64,000 bases of DNA from Enterobacter ludwigii (GCF_001750725.1 NZ_CP017279.1:4464001-4528000); one strand, 5' to 3'; positions 18,575-27,497 are shown, counted from the first letter of the stretch. Notes: generated from the letters alone by a model not told the origin. Program-made: numbers and translations.

Positions 18575-19597
18575 ATGACGACTACCGTACAAAACTATCT
18601 TGATAAAGGTCTGCGCGGCCTCTGGTACCCGGTGCTGGCGAGCTGGGAAGTTCAGTCTGCGCCCGTGGGGATCACCCGTCTGGGCGAACAGATTGTGGTC
18701 TGGCGCAACAAAGATGGCCAGGTGCAGGCGCTGGAAGATCGCTGTCCGCACCGTGGCGCGCGTCTGTCGATGGGCTGGAATCTGGGCGATCGTATCGCCT
18801 GCTGGTATCACGGCGTGGAAGTGGCGGGCAACGGCGAAGTGAAGGATGTGCCTGCAGTGGACAAATGTCCGCTGGTCGGCCAGCAGTGTGTGCGCAGTTA
18901 CAACGTGCAGGAAGTGCACGGGGCCATCTTCCTCTGGTTTGGCGTTACCGCCGATCAGCAACCCGACGAACTGAGCTTCCCGGACGAACTGGCTGACACT
19001 GACGCCTACAGCAATTTTCTCTGCACCGCCGCGTGGAAATGCAATTACCAGTACGCACTGGAAAACGTGATGGACCCGATGCACGGCACCTATCTGCACT
19101 CTTCGTCGCACTCCATGGCTGAAGGGGATCGCAAAGCGGATATGGTTCTGCAGCCAACGAAAACCGGGTTTATCTTCGAGAAAAAAGGCCAGAGCGGCGT
19201 CAACTTCGACTGGGTTGAGCTGGGCAACAGCGGCACCTACTGGATGCGTTTGTCCATTCCTTATAAGAAGTGTTTCGGGCCGGGCGGTCACTTCTTCATT
19301 GTTGGCATGGTGGTGCCGGAAGATAACGATAACTGCCGCGTCTTCTTCTGGCGTATCCGCCGCGTGCAGGGCTGGCAGCGCGATATGTGGCGTTTCATGT
19401 ACCGTAACCGTCTGGAAAAACTGCACTGGGAAGTCCTTGAGCAGGACCGCGTGGTGCTGGAGAGCATGGCGCCAGATGCACGGGAACACGAATACCTTTA
19501 CCAGCATGATGTGGGCCTCTCGCGCCTGCGCCGCATGATGCAAAAAGCGGCGAAAGAGCAGCTGGCGGCGCGTGAAGCTCAGCAGGGAGCCGCCTGA
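18575..19597 (+). CDS. Aromatic ring-hydroxylating oxygenase, alpha subunit (Rieske non-heme iron)
   Basis: 340 aa from ATG 18575 with GAGGG upstream; the frame extends to 18524 without support. The Rieske domain is N-terminal with Cys57-Pro-His59 and Cys76-x2-His79. The catalytic domain shows EN-x2-Asp167-x2-His170-x4-His175 (ENVMDPMHGTYLH), the mononuclear iron ligands and the bridging Asp. At this length and without a beta-subunit gene it belongs to the alpha-only group (phthalate, carbazole or vanillate type). It likely inserts O2 into an aromatic acid, using the operon's ferredoxin and reductase. Its TGA overlaps the next gene by one base. Confidence 0.9.
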   Translation: MTTTVQNYLDKGLRGLWYPVLASWEVQSAPVGITRLGEQIVVWRNKDGQVQALEDRCPHRGARLSMGWNLGDRIACWYHGVEVAGNGEVKDVPAVDKCPLVGQQCVRSYNVQEVHGAIFLWFGVTADQQPDELSFPDELADTDAYSNFLCTAAWKCNYQYALENVMDPMHGTYLHSSSHSMAEGDRKADMVLQPTKTGFIFEKKGQSGVNFDWVELGNSGTYWMRLSIPYKKCFGPGGHFFIVGMVVPEDNDNCRVFFWRIRRVQGWQRDMWRFMYRNRLEKLHWEVLEQDRVVLESMAPDAREHEYLYQHDVGLSRLRRMMQKAAKEQLAAREAQQGAA

Positions 19598-20346
19598 TGA
19601 ATGGGCTGCTGAACGGGAAACGCATCGTGGTGACCGGTGCCGCGCGTGGGCTGGGCTTTCATTTCGCGAAAGCCTGCGCAGAGCAGGGCGCGGCGGTGGT
19701 GATGTGCGACATCCTTCAGGGCGAACTGGCTGAAAGCGCGCATGGCTTAAGTGAGAAGGGCTATGCGATTGAATCACACGTTATCGATCTGGCCGATCCG
19801 CTCTCCATTTCGCGGGTGTTCAGCGCCATTGGCGAACAGGGACCGATCGACGGTCTGGTCAATAACGCGGCGATGGCGACCGGGGTCGGCGGCAAGGACA
19901 TGCTTGATTACGATCCGGATCTGTGGGACCGGGTGATGAGCGTTAACGTCAAAGGCACCTGGCTGGTTACCCGGGATGCGGTACCGCTGCTGCGCGAAGG
20001 GGCAGCCATTGTCAATGTGGCTTCCGATACCGCGCTGTGGGGCGCGCCGCGCCTGATGGCCTACGTAGCCAGCAAGGGCGCCGTGATTGCCATGACCCGT
20101 TCAATGGCACGTGAGCTGGGTGAAAAACGCATTCGTATTAACGCCATCGCCCCGGGCTTAACCCGCGTCGAAGCGACGGAATATGTCCCTGCAGAGCGGC
20201 ATCAGCTTTACGAAAACGGCCGGGCGCTCACCGGGGCGCAGCAGCCGGAAGACGTCACCGGCAGCGTGGTCTGGCTGTTAAGCGATCTGTCGCGGTTTAT
20301 CACCGGACAGCTGATTCCGGTCAACGGCGGTTTTGTCTTTAACTGA
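19597..20346 (+). CDS. SDR oxidoreductase, likely cis-dihydrodiol dehydrogenase
   Basis: 249 aa. A classical short-chain dehydrogenase with TGAARGLG (13-20) for NAD binding, NNAA (89-92) and the catalytic Ser143, Tyr156 and Lys160 (YVASK). Coming directly after the Rieske oxygenase, it is the natural candidate for rearomatising the cis-dihydrodiol to a catechol, which the extradiol enzyme encoded at 21226 could then cleave. That role is inferred from position. Its start shares one base with the preceding stop. Confidence 0.85.
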   Translation: MNGLLNGKRIVVTGAARGLGFHFAKACAEQGAAVVMCDILQGELAESAHGLSEKGYAIESHVIDLADPLSISRVFSAIGEQGPIDGLVNNAAMATGVGGKDMLDYDPDLWDRVMSVNVKGTWLVTRDAVPLLREGAAIVNVASDTALWGAPRLMAYVASKGAVIAMTRSMARELGEKRIRINAIAPGLTRVEATEYVPAERHQLYENGRALTGAQQPEDVTGSVVWLLSDLSRFITGQLIPVNGGFVFN

Positions 20347-20358
20347 GGTAAAGCAAAT

Positions 20359-21147
20359 ATGGCAAGCGATCACGAAGTGAAGTACCTGGTGCCCGGGCTG
20401 GAGCGAGGCTTACAGCTGCTGCTGGCCTTTGGCGAGCAGCACCGTGAACTGACCTTTGCCGAGCTGCACAGGCTGGTCGATATGCCGAAAGCCACCGCCT
20501 ACCGCGTGGTACAAACGCTGGAATACATGGGTTTTCTGGAGCGCAACACGCGAACCAATACCTTCTCACTTGGCATGAACGTCCTGCGTCTGGGCTTTGA
20601 ATACATCGCCTCACTGGATGTGGCGCAGGTCGGTCAGCCGGTCATCGAGCAGCTGCGTGACGTCAGCCAGTGCAGCAGTCATCTGGCGATCCGCGACGGG
20701 CGCGACATCATCTATATCGCCCGCGTCAGTGCCGCCGGTTCTCGCATCAATCAGGTGAGCATTGGTACCCGTTTGCCGGTGCACTGTACGTCGCTGGGAC
20801 GCATGCTGCTGACTGATATTTCGCGAGCCGATTTCGAACAGCTGTTCCCGCACGAACGTCTGCCGGGCAACACGCCGGGCCAGATCCACGACCGTGAAGC
20901 GTTGTGGCAGATGGTGCAGCAGGACAAAGCACGCGGCTATGTGATCGGCGAATCCTTCTTCCGTCATGGCATCTCCTCCATCGTTTATCCGGTGTATGAC
21001 CGCAGCGGAAGGGTGGCAGCCGTGGTGAGCATTCTGGTGCCTTCGGAGGAGATCCCGCAGACCGATCGCGAGCGCCTGCAAAACGATGTCCGCATGGCGG
21101 CGGATAAAATTTCTGGCTTCTTAGGGTATTTGTCACAGGCCAGTTAA
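20359..21147 (+). CDS. IclR family transcriptional regulator of the ring-cleavage cluster
   Basis: 262 aa. N-terminal winged helix (about 14-80: GLERGLQLLLAF, LTFAELHRLVDMPKATAYRVVQTLEYMGFLER in two parts) followed by the IclR effector domain (CSSHLAIRDGRDIIYIARV, HCTSLGRMLLTD, RGYVIGESFFRHGISSIVYPV). Members of this family sense aromatic acids and act as repressors or activators. It lies inside the operon, so it is probably autoregulated. The GTTTCA-N4-TGAAAC palindromes at 17632 and 17901 are its likely targets. Confidence 0.9.
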   Translation: MASDHEVKYLVPGLERGLQLLLAFGEQHRELTFAELHRLVDMPKATAYRVVQTLEYMGFLERNTRTNTFSLGMNVLRLGFEYIASLDVAQVGQPVIEQLRDVSQCSSHLAIRDGRDIIYIARVSAAGSRINQVSIGTRLPVHCTSLGRMLLTDISRADFEQLFPHERLPGNTPGQIHDREALWQMVQQDKARGYVIGESFFRHGISSIVYPVYDRSGRVAAVVSILVPSEEIPQTDRERLQNDVRMAADKISGFLGYLSQAS

Positions 21148-21225
21148 ATCATCAGGTTAACGCCAGGCGCTTCATTGCGTCGGGCATGTTTTACGCCCAA
21201 TCTGGGCCAGACGAGGCAACGAACG

Positions 21226-22152
21226 ATGTGTATAACCGGAATTGAAAAGCTGGAATTTGGCGTCGAAAACCTGACGCACTGCGCCAAATTTATGCGTGAT
21301 TTTGGCCTGACGGGCGATGCCAGCGGCCAGCGTTTTACTACCCTGAGCGGCGCGCGTGTGGAGCTTAATCCTGTCGACAGCCCTGACCTGCCGCCAGCGT
21401 TTGAAGCAGGAAATACGTTGCGCCGGATGACCTGGGCAGTCGCCACCCGGGACGATCTGGAGGCGCTGCGCCCGAAGCTTGAGAAGCAGCCCGGTTTTCG
21501 TGAGGTGGGCGACGCGCTGGAGTGCCGCGATCCGAACGGCATGACCCTGCGCGTACAGGTCAGCCATCAGGTGCCGGTGGAGCTGAACGTCGAGCCGATT
21601 AACCAGTGGGGCGATGCCCGCCGTATCGACACGCCAAGCCCGGTCTACGATCGCGCCCAGCCTATTAACGTGGGCCACGTGGTGTTCTTCGTGGAGGAGC
21701 TGGCGGCGGTGGAGACGTTCTACCGTGAGGTGCTTGGGTTCCAGGTGTCTGACCGCTACATCAACCGTGCGGTGTTCCTGCGCTGTGGCGTGCGCGGCGG
21801 GCATCACAACCTGTTCCTTCTTCAACTGCCTAACCGTAAGCGGGGGCTGAACCACGTGGCCTTTACCGTACGCGACATTCACGAGGTGATCGGCGGTGGG
21901 ATAGCGATGAACAAAAACGCCTGGAGCACCTTTATTGGCCCGGGGCGTCATCCGGTCTCCTCGGCCTATTTCTGGTACGTCAACAGCCCAACCGGCGGGG
22001 CGTTTGAATACTACACCAACGATGATTACCTCACCGAAAACTGGCAGCCGCGCGAGCTGGAACATTCGCTGGTGTCGTTCACCGAGTGGGCGGTAGAGGG
22101 TGGGATTGACCACGACACTCGCCGTCAGCAGAAAAAGCCGGAGGCGGTATGA
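21226..22152 (+). CDS. Type I extradiol dioxygenase, BphC-like (VOC superfamily)
   Basis: 308 aa from ATG 21226 (MCITGIEK), with GAGG 9 bases upstream; the frame to 21175 is not needed. Two VOC domains; the C-terminal one carries the metal ligands His151 (VGH), His210 (LNH) and Glu261 (AFE). Further active-site positions match as well: His194, His242 and Tyr251, close to the numbering of BphC (146/210/260, 195, 241, 250). It should cleave a catechol next to the hydroxyls. The start lies 78 bases after the regulator; its TGA overlaps the reductase ATG. Confidence 0.9.
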   Translation: MCITGIEKLEFGVENLTHCAKFMRDFGLTGDASGQRFTTLSGARVELNPVDSPDLPPAFEAGNTLRRMTWAVATRDDLEALRPKLEKQPGFREVGDALECRDPNGMTLRVQVSHQVPVELNVEPINQWGDARRIDTPSPVYDRAQPINVGHVVFFVEELAAVETFYREVLGFQVSDRYINRAVFLRCGVRGGHHNLFLLQLPNRKRGLNHVAFTVRDIHEVIGGGIAMNKNAWSTFIGPGRHPVSSAYFWYVNSPTGGAFEYYTNDDYLTENWQPRELEHSLVSFTEWAVEGGIDHDTRRQQKKPEAV

Positions 22153-23336
22153 CCTCGCGCATTGTCATTATTGGCGGCGGTCAGGCAGGTGGCTGGGCGG
22201 CGAAAACCCTGCGTGACGAAGGCTTCGACGGCGAGATTTGCGTCGTGGCGGAAGAGGCGTGGGATTTCTACGAACGCCCGCCGCTGTCCAAGGCTGCGTT
22301 ACTGGAGCCGGACGCGCCGCTACCGCGTCTCTTTCCTGAAGCGGCGCAACAGGCATTGAACCTGATATGGTGCCGGCCGGTGCGCGCGGAATCTCTCGAT
22401 CGTCACGCGAAAACGGTGCGCTTAAGCAACGGTGAATATCTTAGTTACAACATTCTATTAATCGCTACCGGTGGTCGGGCGCGTCTGCCGGGCGACGCAT
22501 GGGCGGCCCACCCGCAGGTCTATACCCTGCGCCACTGGCAGGACGCACAGCGGCTGAAGGCGCGCCTGGCAGAGAGTCAAAACCTGGCGATTATCGGCGG
22601 AGGCTGGATTGGCCTGGAGATTGCGGCCTCCGCGCGTAAATGTGGCGTCGCCGTGACGCTGTTTGAGCAGCAGCCCGCGCTGTGCATGCGTTCGGTGAGC
22701 GCCGAGGTATCGCAGCAGCTGGAAACACTTCACCGCGAACAGGGCGTGGATATCCGCACCGGCTGCGGAGCGCTGGAGCTGGAAGATAACAATGGTCTGC
22801 CGGTCATTTACTGTGACGGCAAGCGTGAAACCTTTGATGCCGTGGTCGTCGGGATCGGTGTTGATCTCAATCTCGAGCTGGCACGTGATGCGGGTCTGCA
22901 GACTGAGCGCGGGATCGTGGTGGACGCTCAGGGGCGAACGTCGGATCCGTTTATTTTTGCTGCCGGTGATGTGGCCCAGCACCATCACTATGGGCTGTGT
23001 ATTCAGTCGTGGGCCTTTGCCCAGAATCAGGCGGTTGCCACGGCAAAGGCGATGCTCAATCCCGATGCCCCCGGCTATGACGACGCGCCGTGGCTGTGGT
23101 CGGATCAATACCAGCACAACATTCAGATCCTCGGTATTCCGCAGGCCGGCTGCACAACCCTTGCCCGGGATAATGCGCTGTTTTTCTCACTGGATGAAAA
23201 CGGACGGCTGACCCAGCTGGTGGCGTTCAACGATGCGCGTACCGTCAAGCTGGCGAAGCGCTGGATGGCTGCCGGAAGGGATCTGTCCGATGTGCCGCTG
23301 GCTGACCCGACTTTTTCACTGATGTCATTGCGATAG
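22149..23336 (+). CDS. FAD/NADH-dependent ferredoxin reductase of the oxygenase system
   Basis: 395 aa. FAD-binding GGGQAGG (9-15), NAD-binding GGGWIGLE (150-157), and the second FAD contact DPFIFAAGD (about 268-276) with a C-terminal SWAFAQNQA segment. This is the BphA4/rhodocoxin reductase type. It passes electrons from NADH to the Rieske ferredoxin encoded at 17936. Its ATG overlaps the extradiol enzyme's stop (ATGA). Confidence 0.9.
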   Translation: MTSRIVIIGGGQAGGWAAKTLRDEGFDGEICVVAEEAWDFYERPPLSKAALLEPDAPLPRLFPEAAQQALNLIWCRPVRAESLDRHAKTVRLSNGEYLSYNILLIATGGRARLPGDAWAAHPQVYTLRHWQDAQRLKARLAESQNLAIIGGGWIGLEIAASARKCGVAVTLFEQQPALCMRSVSAEVSQQLETLHREQGVDIRTGCGALELEDNNGLPVIYCDGKRETFDAVVVGIGVDLNLELARDAGLQTERGIVVDAQGRTSDPFIFAAGDVAQHHHYGLCIQSWAFAQNQAVATAKAMLNPDAPGYDDAPWLWSDQYQHNIQILGIPQAGCTTLARDNALFFSLDENGRLTQLVAFNDARTVKLAKRWMAAGRDLSDVPLADPTFSLMSLR

Positions 23337-23361
23337 CTAACCCGCACCCGTAGGGGGAGAC

Positions 23362-24618
23362 ATGACCACATTTGAGACTAACACCGCGCCGGTTGAGGCA
23401 AGCGGTGAGGGCACCCGCACGCCCGAAAAAGCGGTGCGCTGGGCCATTCCGCTGTCATTGCTGGCCTGCGTACTGCTGGCATTTTTCGACAAAATCAGCA
23501 TTGCGGCGCTCTTTTCCGACAGCCATTTCCAGCAGGCGATGGGCATTGATTTTGACACCACGCGCCTCGGTATTCTGATGAGCGCCTTCCTGCTGAGCTA
23601 CGGCTTCTCATCGGTCTTTTTAAGCGGACTGGGGGACAAGATTGCACCGCTTCGCCTGCTCACCGGCATGATGGTGGTGTGGTGCGTGCTGATGGTGGCC
23701 ATGGGGTTTACCCATAACTACACGGTCATGATCGTCCTGCGCATTTTGCTGGGCGTGGCAGAAGGGCCGCTGTTTCCGCTGGCGTTTGCCATTGTGCGGC
23801 ATAACTTCCCGCAGCATCTGCAGGCGCGAGCCACCATGTTGTGGCTGCTGGGTACCCCGGTAGGCGCGGCGATTGGCTTCCCTCTTTCTATCTGGCTGCT
23901 GAATGCCTTCGGCTGGCAGAGCACCTTCTTTGTGATGGCGATGCTCACCGTGCCGGTGCTGGTGTTCGTGCGCATCGGTCTGCGCGGGATCCGTCTGGGT
24001 GCCAAACCGGCTGCGGATCGCGAATCACAGGATGAACGACGTGCCGCGCGGCGCGAGCTGTTTGTCAGCCCGCACTTCTGGATTATCTGCATCTTTAACA
24101 TCGCGTTTCTCACCTACCTGTGGGGAATCAATGGCTGGCTGCCGGGTTACCTGATTAAAGGGAAAGGCATTCATCTTGAACACGCGGGCTGGCTGTCGTC
24201 GATGCCGTTTATTGCCATGCTGGCGGGTGAGGTGATTGGCGCATGGCTTTCTGACCGGGTCGATAAACGCGCGGCGGCCTGCTTTATCTCGATGGCTGGC
24301 GCGGGGTTAGGCCTGACGGCGGTCATGCATCTTGATACCCCGCTGGCCGTTATCGCGGCGATGAGCTTTAGCACCTTTATGTGGGGCACCGGTGCGCCGA
24401 ACATTTTCGCACTGCTGGCGAAGGCTACCCATCCCCGGGTGAGCGCGACGGCGGGCGGTATTTTCAACGGGCTGGGAAACTTTGCGGGCGCGCTGTCGCC
24501 GGCGGTGATGGGCGCGTTGATCGCCTTCACCCACAGCATGGATTCCGGGCTGATTTTTCTGGCGGTGATGGCGGCGGTGGGCTGCGTCCTGTTACTGCCG
24601 CTGCTGAGACGTTACTGA
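23362..24618 (+). CDS. MFS transporter within the ring-cleavage operon
   Basis: 418 aa with a soluble N-terminal tail of about 30 residues and twelve predicted helices. FFDKISIAALF in helix 1, SVFLSGLGDKIAPLR, and LLGVAEGPLFPLAFAIVRHNF are marks of the anion:cation symporter branch, as in the divergent transporter encoded at 16307, but the two are not near-identical copies. GGGGGAG precedes the ATG. It probably imports the aromatic acid substrate. Confidence 0.85.
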   Translation: MTTFETNTAPVEASGEGTRTPEKAVRWAIPLSLLACVLLAFFDKISIAALFSDSHFQQAMGIDFDTTRLGILMSAFLLSYGFSSVFLSGLGDKIAPLRLLTGMMVVWCVLMVAMGFTHNYTVMIVLRILLGVAEGPLFPLAFAIVRHNFPQHLQARATMLWLLGTPVGAAIGFPLSIWLLNAFGWQSTFFVMAMLTVPVLVFVRIGLRGIRLGAKPAADRESQDERRAARRELFVSPHFWIICIFNIAFLTYLWGINGWLPGYLIKGKGIHLEHAGWLSSMPFIAMLAGEVIGAWLSDRVDKRAAACFISMAGAGLGLTAVMHLDTPLAVIAAMSFSTFMWGTGAPNIFALLAKATHPRVSATAGGIFNGLGNFAGALSPAVMGALIAFTHSMDSGLIFLAVMAAVGCVLLLPLLRRY

Positions 24619-24628
24619 GGAGAGTGTC

Positions 24629-25159
24629 ATGACTGATTCAACCGTAACTGCAAAACCAGGCATTAAACCTGACCATCTGACCATGGAAGAGTGGGTCGAG
24701 TCGCGCATTGCGCGCTTTGAAGGGCGTAAATATGACTGGAACGCGCTGAAGTTCCAGGCCGATTTCGATCCTAAATACCGCCGTGCGCAGATGCGCTACA
24801 TCGGTACCGGGGCGACGGGCGTGGCTAGCGATACCAATACCGTGCCGGCTGAGCACTTTACCTTCTCCACCATGGTGCTGCCGTCGAAGTGCGAGGGACC
24901 ATTGCATCTGCATGACGACGTGGAAGAGGTGTTCTTCATGCTTAAAGGGCAGATCACGCTAATGATCCAGGACGGCGATCACTACACCGAAACCGTGCTG
25001 CGCGAACGCGATCTGATCTCCGTTCCGCCGGGCATCTATCGCGGTCTGTTCAATCATGGCGAAGAAGAGGCGCTGATGTGCGTGATGCTCGGCACCAACA
25101 AGCCGGAAATCCCGACCTATCCGGCCGATCACCCGCTGTCGAAAGTGAAGCGGAACTAA
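24629..25159 (+). CDS. Cupin domain protein
   Basis: 176 aa. A single cupin: motif 1 is GPLHLHDDVEEVFFMLKG (90-107), with His93, His95 and Glu99 or Glu100 as possible metal ligands. In motif 2 (PPGIYRGLFN, 133-142) the usual His is Arg138, so the metal site would have only three of four ligands or none. No known reaction can be assigned. A GAGGAG site supports the start. It could be an isomerase, a decarboxylase or a non-catalytic binding protein of the pathway. Confidence 0.8.
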   Translation: MTDSTVTAKPGIKPDHLTMEEWVESRIARFEGRKYDWNALKFQADFDPKYRRAQMRYIGTGATGVASDTNTVPAEHFTFSTMVLPSKCEGPLHLHDDVEEVFFMLKGQITLMIQDGDHYTETVLRERDLISVPPGIYRGLFNHGEEEALMCVMLGTNKPEIPTYPADHPLSKVKRN

Positions 25160-25168
25160 GGGGGCGCG

Positions 25169-25939
25169 ATGACGGGCTTTCGTGAACAGGGAAGCGGCAT
25201 CCCGTTGATGCTGCTCCACGGCATCAGCTCCGGCGCTGCCTCCTGGCATAAACAGATGGCGCTGAACGGTTTTCGCGTACTGGCGTGGGACATGCCCGGT
25301 TATGGCGAAAGCCCGATGCTGGCGGTTGAGCGCGCCAACGCGGGGGATTACGCCGACGCGCTGGCGGCCATGCTGGATCGCGCGGGCGTCTGGCAGGTCG
25401 TTCTGGTCGGGCATTCGCTTGGGGCGCTGGTGGCAAGCGCCTTTGCGGCGAAGTATCCCGAACGCGTGCTGCATCTGGTGCTGGCCGATGCCGCGCAGGG
25501 TTACGGCCAGGCCGAGCCGGCGCAGCGCGAGCAGGTCTGGCGTAACCGGGAGCAGCAGATGGCGCTTGGGGGCGAGATCCTAGCGCAAACCCGGGCCGCT
25601 AAATTATTACGCCCGGGCGCGCGTGAGGACGATATTGCCACCGTTGCGGCGGGCATGCGCAAACTGCGCCCGGAAGGCTACCTCGCTGCCGCATGGATGC
25701 TGGCACATGACGATATTCACGGCTGGCTGAAGCGTTACGCCGGTGACTTTGAAGTCTGGTGCGGCGAGCAGGACGCCATTACCCAGCCTGAGCTGGTTCA
25801 GGGGCTGGCGCTACGTTACGGCATGCCGTTTACCGCGATTCCCCTGGCCGGGCACGCCAGCTATCTCGATAACGACGCGTTTTTTAATCAACAGCTTTTA
25901 CGTATCAACGAAGAGGTGCGCGATGAATGCACAAATTGA
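25169..25939 (+). CDS. Alpha/beta hydrolase, candidate meta-cleavage product hydrolase
   Basis: 256 aa. Catalytic triad Ser83 (GHSLG), Asp202 (GEQD) and His229 (AGHASY); oxyanion hole near LLHGISSG (15-22). It resembles the BphD/MhpC group in size and layout. Next to an extradiol dioxygenase, a C-C bond hydrolase acting on the ring-fission product is the most likely role, but esterases look the same at this level. The end overlaps the next gene by 17 bases. Confidence 0.82.
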   Translation: MTGFREQGSGIPLMLLHGISSGAASWHKQMALNGFRVLAWDMPGYGESPMLAVERANAGDYADALAAMLDRAGVWQVVLVGHSLGALVASAFAAKYPERVLHLVLADAAQGYGQAEPAQREQVWRNREQQMALGGEILAQTRAAKLLRPGAREDDIATVAAGMRKLRPEGYLAAAWMLAHDDIHGWLKRYAGDFEVWCGEQDAITQPELVQGLALRYGMPFTAIPLAGHASYLDNDAFFNQQLLRINEEVRDECTN

Positions 25940-26717
25940 CGGGCGCGTAGCGGTAGTCACCGGCGGTTCTTCTGGCATTGGTTTTGAAACACTGCGCTTG
26001 CTGCTGGGCGAGGGGGCAAAAGTGGCGTTCTGTGGCCGCGACCCGGACCGGCTTGCCAGCGCGCATGCGTCGCTGCAAAACGAATTCCCTGATGGCGAGA
26101 TTTTCTCTCACCGCTGCGACGTGCTGGATGCAGACCAGGTTCAGACCTTTGCCCAGGCCGTTAAGTCCCGCTTTGGCGGGACAGACTTGCTGATTAATAA
26201 CGCCGGACAGGGGTATGTGGCGCACTTCAATGACACCCCGCGCGAGGCCTGGCTGCATGAAGCCGAACTGAAACTATTTGGGGTGATTAACCCCGTGCAG
26301 GCTTTTCAGCCGCAGTTGGAGCAATCGGACATTGCCTCCATTACCTGCGTGAACTCGCTGCTGGCGCTGCAGCCAGAGGAACACATGATTGCCACCTCCG
26401 CAGCACGTGCCGCGCTGCTCAATATGACGCTCACGCTCTCGAAAGAGCTGGTGAGTAAGGGTATCCGCGTGAATTCCATTTTGCTTGGCATGGTGGAATC
26501 CGGCCAGTGGCGGCGTCGCTTTGAGAACCGGGCGGATAAAAGTCAGAGCTGGCCGCAGTGGACGGCGGATATTGCCCGCAAACGCGGCATTCCGATGGCG
26601 CGTCTCGGTAAGCCGCAGGAGCCTGCGCAGGCTCTGCTGTTCCTCGCTTCGCCGCTGGCTTCGTTTACCACCGGTGCGGCGCTGGACGTTTCCGGCGGCT
26701 TCTGCCGTCATCTGTAA
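25923..26717 (+). CDS. SDR-fold protein with altered catalytic residues
   Basis: 264 aa from ATG 25923, with GAGG upstream; the frame running back to 25743 lies inside the hydrolase gene and is not coding. The Rossmann part is intact: TGGSSGIG (13-20) and NNAG (92-95). The conserved Ser is Ser145. Thirteen residues on, where Tyr is expected, is Thr158, and the Lys position is Arg162 (TSAAR). It is therefore not a normal SDR dehydrogenase. It may use a different mechanism, act on another substrate class, or serve as a partner subunit. Confidence 0.82.
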   Translation: MNAQIDGRVAVVTGGSSGIGFETLRLLLGEGAKVAFCGRDPDRLASAHASLQNEFPDGEIFSHRCDVLDADQVQTFAQAVKSRFGGTDLLINNAGQGYVAHFNDTPREAWLHEAELKLFGVINPVQAFQPQLEQSDIASITCVNSLLALQPEEHMIATSAARAALLNMTLTLSKELVSKGIRVNSILLGMVESGQWRRRFENRADKSQSWPQWTADIARKRGIPMARLGKPQEPAQALLFLASPLASFTTGAALDVSGGFCRHL

Positions 26718-26726
26718 GGACACATC

Positions 26727-27497
26727 ATGAAAAAAATCATGTTAATCGGCTACGGTGCCATGGCGCAGGCGGTCATTGAGCGTCTGCCCGAGCAGGTTGC
26801 CATCGGCTGGATCGTGGCGCGCGAGACGCATCATGCCGCGATTCGCCAGCAGTTTGGCGATGCGGTGGTGGCACTGACCTCGCCCGCATTATGTACGGAT
26901 ACTCCCGATCTGGTGCTGGAATGTGCCAGCCAGCAGGCGGTGGCGCAGTACGGGGAAGCGATTTTACGCCGTGGATGGCATCTGGCGGTGATCTCCACCG
27001 GAGCGCTGGCAGACAGCGCGCTGGAACAGCGTCTGCTTAACGCAGGCGGAAAGCTGACGCTGCTCTCCGGTGCGGTGGCGGGCATTGATGGCCTGGCGGC
27101 AGCAAAAGAGGGCGGGCTTGAGAAGGTGACCTACCAGTCGCGTAAAAGCCCGGCCAGCTGGCGCGGCAGCTATGCCGAACAGCTTATCGATCTTAACGCC
27201 GTGTCCGAGGCGCAGATCTTCTTTGAAGGCAGCGCACGTGAAGCGGCACGACTGTTTCCGGCCAACGCCAACGTGGCGGCGACCGTGGCACTTGGCGGCG
27301 TGGGGATGGATGATACCCGTGTGCAACTGATGGTTGACCCGGCCACTCAACGCAATACCCACACGCTGCACGTCGAAGGGATGTTTGGCGAGTTCCATCT
27401 GGAGCTGAGCGGGCTACCGCTTGCCAGCAACCCCAAAACCTCCACCCTGGCGGCACTCAGCGCGGTTCGCGCCTGCCGTGAACTGACGCAGCGCTAA
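26727..27497 (+). CDS. Aspartate dehydrogenase family protein (NadX-like)
   Basis: 256 aa. NAD-binding GYGAMA (8-13), then the family marks STGALADSAL, LSGAVAGIDGLAAA, NANVAATVAL, the NTHTLHVEGMFGEFHLE segment with the conserved His, and ASNPKTS near the C-terminus. Characterised members oxidise L-aspartate to iminoaspartate/oxaloacetate with NAD(P). Why such an enzyme sits in a ring-cleavage operon is unclear; it may deaminate a pathway intermediate. It is too far from nad genes for an obvious NAD biosynthesis role. Confidence 0.85.
   Translation: MKKIMLIGYGAMAQAVIERLPEQVAIGWIVARETHHAAIRQQFGDAVVALTSPALCTDTPDLVLECASQQAVAQYGEAILRRGWHLAVISTGALADSALEQRLLNAGGKLTLLSGAVAGIDGLAAAKEGGLEKVTYQSRKSPASWRGSYAEQLIDLNAVSEAQIFFEGSAREAARLFPANANVAATVALGGVGMDDTRVQLMVDPATQRNTHTLHVEGMFGEFHLELSGLPLASNPKTSTLAALSAVRACRELTQR

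Noticed and set aside
18551..19777. 408-codon open frame opposite the Rieske oxygenase gene
   Set aside because: Antisense to a clear Rieske protein with intact motifs; the His/Arg-rich composition is typical of a shadow frame in GC-rich DNA.
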